NCBI GenBank assembly: GCA_030668025.1
Contig: DAOUUT010000086.1
Coordinates: forward strand, 1 to 12,918
Reading direction: 5' to 3'
Source of the DNA: Promethearchaeota archaeon
Lineage (GTDB): Archaea > Asgardarchaeota > Lokiarchaeia > Sigynarchaeales > SOKP01
Length of the DNA: 12,918 bases
Made by a program: the position numbers and the translations under genes. Below are positions 6,685-12,918 of the stretch, piece by piece (the stretch's first letter is position 1; every line of letters starts with the position of its first letter). The notes under the pieces are model-generated. The model did not search any database. It was not told the origin of the DNA and saw only the letters and a list, made by a program, of their open reading frames with translations.

Positions 6685-8217
6685 ATGAAAATGGAAAAAT
6701 TGAAAGTATTATCTACAGATGAAATTGAATTAATTCATTCCGCATCAATGGAATTACTATCAACCGTCGGTATTAAGATCGATGCTCCAGATGTCAGGGA
6801 GTTACTTCAGGAAAAAGGCGCTATCATTAATGATCATAACAACTTTGTAAAATTTCCTGAAAATTTTATTGAAGAGCAGATAAAAAAAGTTCCCAGTTCT
6901 TTTAAATTACACGGACCTGATGGGTCTTTTAATTTTGAAGTAAATACGCACGATACTATTTTTGCAACTATAGGAACTCCAGTTAAAATATACGATCCAG
7001 AGAAAAAGAATAGCGTACGAAAATCTTTATTAGACGATACAATTAAACAGATACGGGTCGTAGATAGTCTGGAAAACATTGTATGTTCACATGTAGACGT
7101 GTGGCCGGGAGATATACAATTTACAACAATCCACGCACGTTGTATATACGAATGGGCTAAAAATACTAAAAAACCGTACGGACTAGGCGTTTATGGGAAG
7201 CTTGCAAGTACAGATATGATGAACATGGTCTCTATAGTTGTAGGAGGAAATAATGAATTAATTAACAGACCTCGTCTTGTTGGGTTTTTTAGCCCTACTA
7301 GCCCGCTTCATTTCCCCCAAATCATGACAAATGGATTACAAATCTTTGCGAAATACAAGCAACCGACAATAGTAGCTCCTGAAGCTCTTGCTGGATCCTC
7401 AGCACCAGTTACTTTAGCGGGATTATTAGCCCAAACCAACGCTGAAATTCTTGGTGGTGCTATTCTTGCTCAAACTTTTAACCCGGGTGCTCCAATTTTT
7501 TATGGAACCGTATCTCACATTACAGACATGCGATCTGGGAATTCAGCTATCGGAAGTATTGAAACCGGGCTTATCACCGCAGGTATTGCACAACTTGCGC
7601 GATTTTACAACATTCCTTCAAGAGGTCCTGGTTTGGTAACCGATTCTAAATGTTTCGACCTTCAAAACGGTTTTGAAAGATTTCAAACGCTTTTACTTGC
7701 AGCACAGGCGGGAATAAATTACATTACTTGCGCGGGAACCTACGAAGCTACTTTAGTCGAAGCTTTGGAGCTTCTTGTAATTGATGACGAGCTAGCTGGC
7801 ATGGCAAAAAGAGCAACTGAGGGTATTATTGTAAATGAAGATACAATAGGGTTAGAAACTATTAAGAAAATTGCTTTGAATGAAACGCCCGGCGCTACTT
7901 TCTTGGCTGAAAAACACACGCGTAAACATATGAAACAAGAATTATATATGCCAATTCATAAACTTATTAATAGGAATAGAAGAAGTACTTGGCGAAAGAA
8001 GGGTTCAAAAGATATTATGGAGTCAGCTCGCGAAAAAGTCGGAGAAATATTGCGGGATTATAAACCTCCTGAACTTTCTCAAGATATCCATTCTGAACTA
8101 CAAGAATATATTAAAAAAGTAGAAGAAAGAACGATCGACGATTATATGAAAGCCGAAGGGATGACATCGGGGAGCGTTTCTTTACCCGGTACGGATATTT
8201 CAATTAAGGAAATGTAA
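6685..8217 (+). CDS. MttB-family corrinoid methyltransferase, pyrrolysine-free (paralog 2)
   Basis: A 510-aa MttB-superfamily methyltransferase following the corrinoid-protein gene by 29 nt. It shares the family frame with paralog 1: GSIETGLITAG at 290-300, QLARFYNIPSRGPG at 303-316, NGFERF at 328-333. There is no in-frame TAG, and the stop is TAA. Identity to paralog 1 is 56/100 over residues 1-100 and 61/100 over 201-300 by direct counting, but only 2/10 over 271-280, just before DMRSG (281-285). That local divergence suggests a different methyl donor. The C-terminal ~140 residues differ more and carry a small insertion near 395-420. It shares the corrinoid protein with paralog 1 by inference. 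Its Shine-Dalgarno is weak, so expression may rely on coupling with the upstream gene. Confidence 0.92.
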   Translation: MKMEKLKVLSTDEIELIHSASMELLSTVGIKIDAPDVRELLQEKGAIINDHNNFVKFPENFIEEQIKKVPSSFKLHGPDGSFNFEVNTHDTIFATIGTPVKIYDPEKKNSVRKSLLDDTIKQIRVVDSLENIVCSHVDVWPGDIQFTTIHARCIYEWAKNTKKPYGLGVYGKLASTDMMNMVSIVVGGNNELINRPRLVGFFSPTSPLHFPQIMTNGLQIFAKYKQPTIVAPEALAGSSAPVTLAGLLAQTNAEILGGAILAQTFNPGAPIFYGTVSHITDMRSGNSAIGSIETGLITAGIAQLARFYNIPSRGPGLVTDSKCFDLQNGFERFQTLLLAAQAGINYITCAGTYEATLVEALELLVIDDELAGMAKRATEGIIVNEDTIGLETIKKIALNETPGATFLAEKHTRKHMKQELYMPIHKLINRNRRSTWRKKGSKDIMESAREKVGEILRDYKPPELSQDIHSELQEYIKKVEERTIDDYMKAEGMTSGSVSLPGTDISIKEM

Positions 8218-8229
8218 ATTAAAAATTCA

Positions 8230-8946
8230 TTACTTTTTATTTAATTCTCTATTTATGTATTTTTTAACTAAGTCTAATAAATTTATTTTCAACATAGCAT
8301 ATATGAAGATTACCATAACATATAATGAGACTACGCTTAGAATCCAACTTTCTCCTCCCAATAGGCTGCAAATATTTAATAAGTTATAAGAGAAAACTAA
8401 CATCAAGCCTAATTTCCCAAGCCAACACCAAAATATTGTCTTTTTCAAAGAATATTTTATTAATCCAAGGGGAATTGTAATAAGATCATCCGATATGGGG
8501 CCTAAAGCGGCAATAAATATTGCAAAAGGGGCAGTTTTGGGGTGTTCTACTAAGAACTGTTGATAGTTATTTAATTTTTTTCTCTGTTCTTCTGAAATAA
8601 ACTCTGAAACGCCCCTACCAACAAAATAACCTGCCAATTCCCCAACTAAACAGCCTAAACTTGCTACTAAAGCGACAATCATAGGGATGATCAAATTTAA
8701 TTGTAAAAATGGAAGCGAGCTAAAGCAAACTACAAATGTATATGGCGTAGGAATAGGCAATAGGTTTCCTATTAAACAAACAAGAAAGGTTATTAGAAGC
8801 CCAGATGCTAGATCTTGAAAAGGGGGATACTTAGACAAGTTTTCTATAGCTTCTCTATGAGCTTCATTTAATAGGAAATCAATTGAAATAATCGTAAGCA
8901 CTGCTAACAGAAATATAAAGATGTAATCTATTCGTTTTAACTTCAT
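8230..8946 (-). CDS. VTT/DedA-type polytopic membrane protein
   Basis: A 238-aa integral membrane protein with an N-terminal helix (residues 7-26), then helices around 47-63, 66-78, 83-105, 138-165 (re-entrant-like), 168-190 and 198-220. The segment LPIPTP at 63-68, the GELAGYFVGRG element at 102-112 and the AALGPISDD...PLG...Y..K turn at 146-169 are the layout of VTT/SNARE-associated (DedA) and related small multidrug-export proteins, thought to move lipids or ions across the membrane. The exact subfamily is uncertain because the usual GD pair is GE here. The stop is only 12 nt from the convergent methyltransferase stop. ATG start, no Shine-Dalgarno seen. Two small ORFs lie upstream on the same strand and may share a transcript. 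Confidence 0.75.
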   Translation of the reverse strand: MKLKRIDYIFIFLLAVLTIISIDFLLNEAHREAIENLSKYPPFQDLASGLLITFLVCLIGNLLPIPTPYTFVVCFSSLPFLQLNLIIPMIVALVASLGCLVGELAGYFVGRGVSEFISEEQRKKLNNYQQFLVEHPKTAPFAIFIAALGPISDDLITIPLGLIKYSLKKTIFWCWLGKLGLMLVFSYNLLNICSLLGGESWILSVVSLYVMVIFIYAMLKINLLDLVKKYINRELNKK

Positions 8947-9027
8947 TTAATTAATACTTCATGATGTTATTAAGTAAAATAAAAAGAAATTCATTAAATA
9001 GTTGATCTTTTAGAAAAATTAAGGGAT

Positions 9028-9180
9028 TTAACCTATCGCAATAATAACGCTTAATAAAATACTAACCAAAAATAGAGATATTAGCGCAAGTGTTATCCAC
9101 GCCTTTTTATTCTGCTTTTTTCGTACATGCTTCTTTCTTTTTTGGTAATGTTTCGATTTTAATGAATTAATTTTATTCAC
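9028..9180 (-). CDS. Small basic protein with C-terminal membrane anchor, 50 aa (GTG start)
   Basis: Translating the minus strand from GTG at 9180 gives 50 residues. The first 27 contain a dense run of Lys, Arg and His (SKHYQKRKKHVRKKQNKK). The remaining residues are one uninterrupted hydrophobic helix (WITLALISLFLVSILLSVI) ending three residues before the stop. This is the layout of a tail-anchored or single-pass protein with a cytosolic basic tail. The start overlaps the stop of the preceding small ORF (GTGA), the usual sign of translational coupling. No match to Sec61-beta or SecE motifs is evident. It lies 81 nt upstream of the VTT/DedA gene on the same strand. Non-random charge layout is the main support; it has no family assignment. 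Confidence 0.45.
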   Translation of the reverse strand: MNKINSLKSKHYQKRKKHVRKKQNKKAWITLALISLFLVSILLSVIIAIG

Positions 9181-9293
9181 TTTACTTTAAGTGGCTTTTT
9201 TTTTATGATATCTTCCCCTTCTACTACTCCCTCTTCCACATCTACCTTTTGCAATAGTTCGGTTAATACCACTTTATTAAACGAAAAAAGCAT
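9177..9293 (-). CDS. Small acidic/amphipathic ORF, 38 aa, overlapping the basic anchored protein
   Basis: Minus-strand ATG at 9293 gives a 38-aa product ending in VDVEEGVVEGEDIIKKKPLKVK, with a helical start (NKVVLTELLQK). The stop TGA overlaps the GTG of the next ORF. The frame is open further upstream to 9401 (36 more codons, coding-like, but with no ATG, GTG or TTG), then a TAA, then another open stretch of the same frame towards 9486. So the ATG-initiated form may be only part of a gene, or the upstream part may be decayed. The plus-strand frame through here is Ser/Thr-rich and looks like the antisense shadow. No family recognised and no Shine-Dalgarno. Confidence 0.3.
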   Translation of the reverse strand: MLFSFNKVVLTELLQKVDVEEGVVEGEDIIKKKPLKVK

Positions 9294-9351
9294 TCTGGGA
9301 ATTGAATTTGTTTCAATATTAATTTTATCTATTAAAACATTATATTTTACA

Positions 9352-9359
9352 TATTTAAA
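9352..9359 (-). promoter_or_regulatory. Candidate TATA box (TTTAAATA) for the two small ORFs and possibly the VTT gene
   Basis: The minus strand carries an exact TTTAAATA. With normal spacing transcription would start near 9330, giving a leader of about 35 nt before the ATG at 9293. It would serve the two overlapping small ORFs and could read on into the VTT/DedA gene. Such a motif also arises by chance in sequence this AT-rich. Confidence 0.3.
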
Positions 9360-9476
9360 TAATGTTGCACAAATTACGCTTTTTAAATGTGTTTCAATTA
9401 TTTAATTTTCGTCAGCTTCTTCAATTTTTAAAGAATATTTTAAAATTCTCCAGAATACGCTATCAAATAGAAATAG

Positions 9477-9485
9477 AAAAAAAAA
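9477..9485 (-). terminator. T9 terminator after the 243-aa orphan gene
   Basis: A run of nine A on the plus strand reads as T9 on the minus strand, beginning 7 nt after the orphan gene's TAA. There is no stem, as expected for an archaeal T-tract terminator. It separates the orphan from the small ORFs that follow on the same strand. Confidence 0.5.
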
Positions 9486-9492
9486 GGATTAA

Positions 9493-10224
9493 TTATAGAT
9501 ATTTAAAATAGTCAGAAGCGTTGAATCTCTTAAAAATCTCGTAAACTTCTCTGAGGACGTTCTTTTTGGCGGGTTTTGGCTTCTTTACGTAAGAGATTTT
9601 GACGTTGTGGTTTTTGTATAATACGAGGGTAAGGTTATCTGAAACGTCACAAGGCTCGTAGTTTTCTATTCGCTTAAAATCAACTTCCTTTTGTTTGTAG
9701 ATCGAACGGTCCAAATAAGAAAACAGCTCTCTTAAGTCGGATACGAGGCTTCTTATCGAATATTTATCATATAAGTGAAATTTAAGGAAACCAGCGTACG
9801 ATTGCAAGTGTAATCTATTTGGATTATTTGCGTTTTTTCCCGTTAGCTTTCTAATTTCCTCAACGTTTTCTATCGTTTTGTAGTTCCGCAAATGTCGCGA
9901 ATTGACAATTTGTGCTATCCTATCCTCTATCGTCTTGCCCGAAAAGTAGGTTCTGCACCGTTCTTCTATGGATTCTATCGAATCCCTATAAGCGTCTATT
10001 TGTAGTTCCCTTACGTTAGTAGTGGCGAGGTTAAATTCGTCGTACTTCTCTTTAAGTTGAAAAGTCTTGTTCTTTCGTATTTCAGACAACATTTTAGAGG
10101 TGTTATTGAACTCGAAGTCGTATTTTTTCAATAATTGCGTAAACTCTTCGGTAAACCCTTCTAACATTCTTTTAGCTTTAATATTTTCGACAACTATCAT
10201 AGTGATATACGAACGTTTACTCAA
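9493..10224 (-). CDS. Hypothetical protein, 243 aa, soluble and helical
   Basis: A single clean frame, TTG start at 10224; an ATG eight codons later (10200, giving 235 aa) is an equally possible start, and neither has a Shine-Dalgarno. The product is basic and largely helical with no membrane segment. The first ~110 residues look coiled-coil-prone (FTEEFTQLLKKYDFEF; ESIEERCRTYFSGKTIEDR). The middle has a conserved-looking HLRNYKTIE...EIRKLTGKN stretch that could be DNA-binding. The C-terminal part has short strands (LTLVLYKNHNVKISYVKK) and a final helix. Only two Cys, no metal-site pattern and no recognisable catalytic motif. I do not recognise a family. It lies on the same strand as ligA, separated by a stretch with a decayed ORF, and ends in its own T9 terminator, so it is a single-gene unit. 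A mobile or viral origin is possible but unproven. Confidence 0.7.
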   Translation of the reverse strand: MSKRSYITMIVVENIKAKRMLEGFTEEFTQLLKKYDFEFNNTSKMLSEIRKNKTFQLKEKYDEFNLATTNVRELQIDAYRDSIESIEERCRTYFSGKTIEDRIAQIVNSRHLRNYKTIENVEEIRKLTGKNANNPNRLHLQSYAGFLKFHLYDKYSIRSLVSDLRELFSYLDRSIYKQKEVDFKRIENYEPCDVSDNLTLVLYKNHNVKISYVKKPKPAKKNVLREVYEIFKRFNASDYFKYL

Positions 10225-10318
10225 GAAATTAAAAGTAAGGCGGCTAAAGATTTACTGAATTATATAACCTTTCTGTATTCCTCTTAAACTATATCAATAA
10301 GCCATCTAACCATAACTA

Positions 10319-10709
10319 TCCCTAATTCACTTTATTAAAAATTCGGAACTTGTTGTATCTCTGAAAATAAAAACAGTGGCAATACTAATGATCTGCATAT
10401 TAGATAAAATAGAGTTTGCGCCTGCTCTAAAGCAAAATCTTTCCAGTTTATTTGTTAAAATTACAAAAAAATTAGAAAAAAAAGCATCAAGTAAAAAATT
10501 GAGTCGCCTTTCCTATTGAATATGGATCGATAAAAAACTTAGAACTTATCGGTTTTGTGAATTTTGATCGTTACTTAGAGGACTTAAAGTTTTCTAAAAA
10601 AACTTTAATAAAAAAAAATGTATTTTGAAAAATAAACTGGAAAAAAAGTAATTATCAGGTAAAAATTACGAGTCAATCTAATATTAATAGTGCGCTAGCT
10701 CTTCCTTAA
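10319..10709 (+). pseudogene. Probable decayed coding region (frameshift plus stop), unidentified
   Basis: The ~570-nt gap between the orphan and ligA has no intact gene, but the plus strand holds a broken one. Frame A is open from 10319, with an ATG at 10388, and reads coding-like residues (LDKIEFAPALKQNLSSLFVK) to TGA at 10517. Frame B is open from 10503 and continues in the same style (EYGSIKNLELIGFVNFDRY) to TGA at 10626. Beyond that stop the same frame goes on (INWKKSNYQVKITSQSNIN) to TAA at 10707. One frameshift near 10503-10517 and one nonsense change would reunite about 125 residues. The family is not recognised; a degraded insertion-sequence or plasmid gene would fit. Chance open frames in AT-rich DNA are the alternative. 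The rest of the gap (10225-10318 and 10710-10792) shows only AT-rich sequence and the ligA terminator. Confidence 0.35.
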
Positions 10710-10729
10710 TGAGAAGATTAAAACGCTTG

Positions 10730-10762
10730 AAAAAAAAGACAAAAAAAAGAAATTAAAAAAAA
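10730..10762 (-). terminator. Triple T-tract terminator after ligA
   Basis: Three runs of eight A (10730-10737, 10741-10748, 10755-10762) read as three T8 tracts on the minus strand, starting about 30 nt past the ligA stop. Repeated T-tracts without a stem fit archaeal termination. Confidence 0.5.
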
Positions 10763-10792
10763 GTAAAGTTTAGATTTAAGCTTTGCGAATTG

Positions 10793-12775
10793 TTACTCGT
10801 TAATCATGGCGAGGAACTCTTCTTCGCTAACGATCTTCGAGCCTTGTCCTTGAGCTTTTACGTATTTGCTAGTTTGCTCTGTGCTGTTTGTTATTAGGTA
10901 AGAGAGGTCTTTTACGACTCCGTTCTTTGGAGTGCCTCCGTGTTCCGTCACCAGAGCGTTAGCATCGTTTCGAGTCATGGTTTCGAGCTTTCCCGTAAAG
11001 CAGAAGGTAAGTCCTTCCAATCTGTTGCTTCCCATTTTTATCGTCCTTATTTTAATTTTTTTGGTTTCTAATACTTCTATCATTTCAGAATACAAGGCGC
11101 GAAATTCCTTGCGAAATTGGTTAGCTGTGATGTCCCCGAATAGCTCTACTCTTGCCAAATCGTGTGCTGATGCGTTGCGAATTTTTTCTAACGTGTCGTA
11201 TCCTGCGCTAACTACTTTCTCCACGAGCGATTCTCCGATGTTTTCGAGATCAAACCCTCCGATAAACTTCGATAAAGACAATTGTTTTATCGCAAATAAG
11301 TTGTCTAAAGCTTTTTGAGCCGATTTATCGCCTACACGATCCAATTTAGTGAGGTCGAAAAGCTTTAAACCGTAAAAATCGGCTATTTTGAGCACTTTTC
11401 CTTTGTCGAACAATTGCTTTAAGATAAGTTCTCCGAAGTTTTTCACTCCGAGCTTTTTGATCCACTTTTTTAGCCTGTGATAATCTCTTTTCGAGCAATC
11501 CTTATTAGGACAATACAATCGAGTTCCCTCGTCAACTAAGGGAGTCTTACAGGCGTTGCATGCGGTAGGAAATTTGATCTTTTTCGCGTCGGATGGGTTT
11601 TGAACGACTCTCTCTATCTTAGGTATGATATCGCCTCGCTTAGAGACTATTACTTTCGAGCCAATTTTTAATCCCAGTTCTTCTATTATGTTTGGGTTGG
11701 CAAGGCTCGCTCTTTGAACTGTAGTTCCGGCTATTGTTGTGGGCTCGATTATGGCCACTGGTGTGTAAATAGCCCCGCTCTCGCTCCATTCTACGGCTAA
11801 TACGGTGGATTCTACTTCTTCGGGGTCGAACTTGAAAGCGATCTGCTTAGTTGGCCTTGCCCGTCTCATGTCCTCCAAGTCAATTTCTTTTCCTTTTATT
11901 ACTAAACCGTCTATATCGAAATTTAGCTGGTCTCGAATTGATAACATTACCTCGTCTCGATAGTTAACGACTTCCTTCGTGGTCTTAAAGGTGTGAGTGT
12001 CGATAACCTCGAATTGATGGCTTCTCAACCATTTTAGCTTTTCTAACTCGTTTTTGAACTTGTTGTCAGGATTAGGGTTTTTGTTGATGGCATCGTAAAC
12101 GATTATAGTTAGGTCTTCGCTTCCCTTACCGTTTTTCCTCTTAGTTATACCGCTCGTCATGTTTCTACTGTTTTTCGCGTCGGGATATTTTTTCAAGAAG
12201 ATATCTTTTGTTAGAACTATCTCCCCTCTGACAGCCCCAGTAAAATCTGGGTTAACTTCTGGCACGAAAGCTTTCATTTTCTTTACGTTATTGGATATGT
12301 CGTCCCCTATTAGACCGTCTCCACGAGTCACGCCGTATTGGAACTTACCTTTTAGGTACTGAAGCTCTACGCTTATACCATCTAACTTAAATTGGGTAAT
12401 AAACTGAGAATAATTCTTTTTTTTCGCCCATTTTGAAAACTCTGCGGGAGAGATTACTTTCGCTTGAGAGTTCATAGGAATTAAGTGGCGAATTTTATCT
12501 AAATTTGCGTCTAGATCGGCACCAACAATAGAAAAGACTTTGTTGTTAGGATCGAGTTTTCTTAGCTCGTCCCAGAGTTTATCGAACTCTTCGTCGCTAA
12601 TCTCTGGTTGTGAGTTGTAATAGAGGTGCTGGTGGTATTCTATCCGTTTCTGAAGTTTTTTCGTCCGATTCTGTTTAAGCTCTCTGGGCTTTGGGGGATT
12701 CGTAGGCTTTGATGCGGATTTAGAACTTTTACCTGTCGAAGAGACTGACTCGAACAATTTTAACTGCTTAGCCAA
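10793..12775 (-). CDS. ligA: NAD+-dependent DNA ligase LigA
   Basis: A 660-aa NAD+-dependent ligase with all expected domains. Ia: YYNSQPEISDEEFD at 52-65. Adenylation: KLDG with nucleophile Lys130, RGDG 151-154, RGE 183-185, NSRN 202-205, DIDGLVIK 287-294, AFKF with Lys315. OB fold: about 320-395, containing ESGAIYTPVA and GDIIP. Zinc finger: Cys406, Cys409, Cys422, Cys427. HhH: about 435-555. BRCT: 587-660 (GLTFCFTGKL...HGG). It seals nicks in duplex DNA using NAD+. Start: the only credible codon is TTG at 12775, with GAGATGA a few bases upstream; no ATG occurs between the upstream stop and residue 101. Oddities: a ~40-residue Ser/Lys/Pro-rich N-terminal extension beginning AKQLKLFE, Gln128 in place of the usual Glu two residues before the nucleophile, and a shortened segment after NSRN. 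Four sampled 60-base lines average about 42% GC against about 32% in sampled methyltransferase lines, suggesting transfer. Most archaea use ATP-dependent ligase; haloarchaeal LigN is a known exception. Confidence 0.96.
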   Translation of the reverse strand: MAKQLKLFESVSSTGKSSKSASKPTNPPKPRELKQNRTKKLQKRIEYHQHLYYNSQPEISDEEFDKLWDELRKLDPNNKVFSIVGADLDANLDKIRHLIPMNSQAKVISPAEFSKWAKKKNYSQFITQFKLDGISVELQYLKGKFQYGVTRGDGLIGDDISNNVKKMKAFVPEVNPDFTGAVRGEIVLTKDIFLKKYPDAKNSRNMTSGITKRKNGKGSEDLTIIVYDAINKNPNPDNKFKNELEKLKWLRSHQFEVIDTHTFKTTKEVVNYRDEVMLSIRDQLNFDIDGLVIKGKEIDLEDMRRARPTKQIAFKFDPEEVESTVLAVEWSESGAIYTPVAIIEPTTIAGTTVQRASLANPNIIEELGLKIGSKVIVSKRGDIIPKIERVVQNPSDAKKIKFPTACNACKTPLVDEGTRLYCPNKDCSKRDYHRLKKWIKKLGVKNFGELILKQLFDKGKVLKIADFYGLKLFDLTKLDRVGDKSAQKALDNLFAIKQLSLSKFIGGFDLENIGESLVEKVVSAGYDTLEKIRNASAHDLARVELFGDITANQFRKEFRALYSEMIEVLETKKIKIRTIKMGSNRLEGLTFCFTGKLETMTRNDANALVTEHGGTPKNGVVKDLSYLITNSTEQTSKYVKAQGQGSKIVSEEEFLAMINE

Positions 12776-12918
12776 TTGATTTTCATCTCTTATATTTTGA
12801 AATTGTTTTTTCTTTTGAATCTTGGTTGATATACGTTAGGCTAGTTTCGATATTAAAACTTACTACTTGTACAATTTAATGATTTTTTGCTAATCGACCT
12901 AAGAATTTAAAAGAAAAA

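Noticed and set aside
9205..9405. Plus-strand 66-aa ORF starting at ATG 9205
   Set aside because: Its Ser/Thr-rich start (SSPSTTPSSTST) is what the antisense of an acidic coding stretch gives; the opposite strand reads more like protein.
10932..11318. 128-aa plus-strand ORF opposite the LigA HhH/BRCT region
   Set aside because: Antisense shadow of a confidently identified conserved gene.
1..12918. CRISPR array, tRNA, rRNA or intact insertion sequence
   Set aside because: No regularly spaced repeats, no cloverleaf-like sequence and no intact transposase or terminal inverted repeats were seen by eye on either strand.

Overview
The window looks archaeal and most likely comes from a low-GC Asgard (Lokiarchaeia-like) genome. 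The signs are near-perfect archaeal TATA boxes (TTTAAATA) placed for very short leaders, T-run terminators without stems, a multi-pass membrane protein ending in a longin/roadblock-like domain (a fusion style common in Asgard archaea), and pyrrolysine-free MttB-type methyltransferases. The lineage call is inference; no rRNA, tRNA or universal marker gene lies in the window. TAG ends the corrinoid-protein gene and a small gene, so it behaves as an ordinary stop here.

Layout. Bases 1-1488: the 3' part of a 7TM-type receptor-like protein and a 70-aa orphan. Bases 1560-3030: a GPH-family (MelB-like) transporter with a perfect palindrome upstream and a bidirectional T/A-tract terminator after it. 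Bases 3057-8217: the core of the window. A minus-strand pair (MttB-like methyltransferase, then a Cys/Met-metabolism PLP enzyme only 2 nt downstream) diverges across a 171-nt promoter region from a plus-strand pair (corrinoid protein, then a second MttB-like methyltransferase). Bases 8230-9401: a VTT/DedA-type membrane protein preceded by two very small overlapping ORFs not found by a simple long-ORF scan, one of them a highly basic protein with a C-terminal membrane anchor. Bases 9493-12775: a 243-aa orphan, a roughly 570-nt stretch holding what looks like a decayed gene, and a complete NAD+-dependent DNA ligase (LigA), unusual in an archaeon.

How the genes may work together. The two MttB paralogs align without gaps over their first 360 residues and differ most sharply at residues 271-280. 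They probably pass methyl groups from two different methylated compounds (quaternary amines, or possibly methylated sulfur compounds) to the single shared corrinoid protein. The PLP enzyme, translationally coupled to one methyltransferase, would process or generate a sulfur amino acid in the same pathway. The transporter may import a substrate. The corrinoid reductive activase and the methyl-corrinoid:pterin methyltransferase needed to complete the path are not in the window. The right-hand end (orphan, decayed ORF, richer-GC ligA) looks like a separate accessory or transferred segment.
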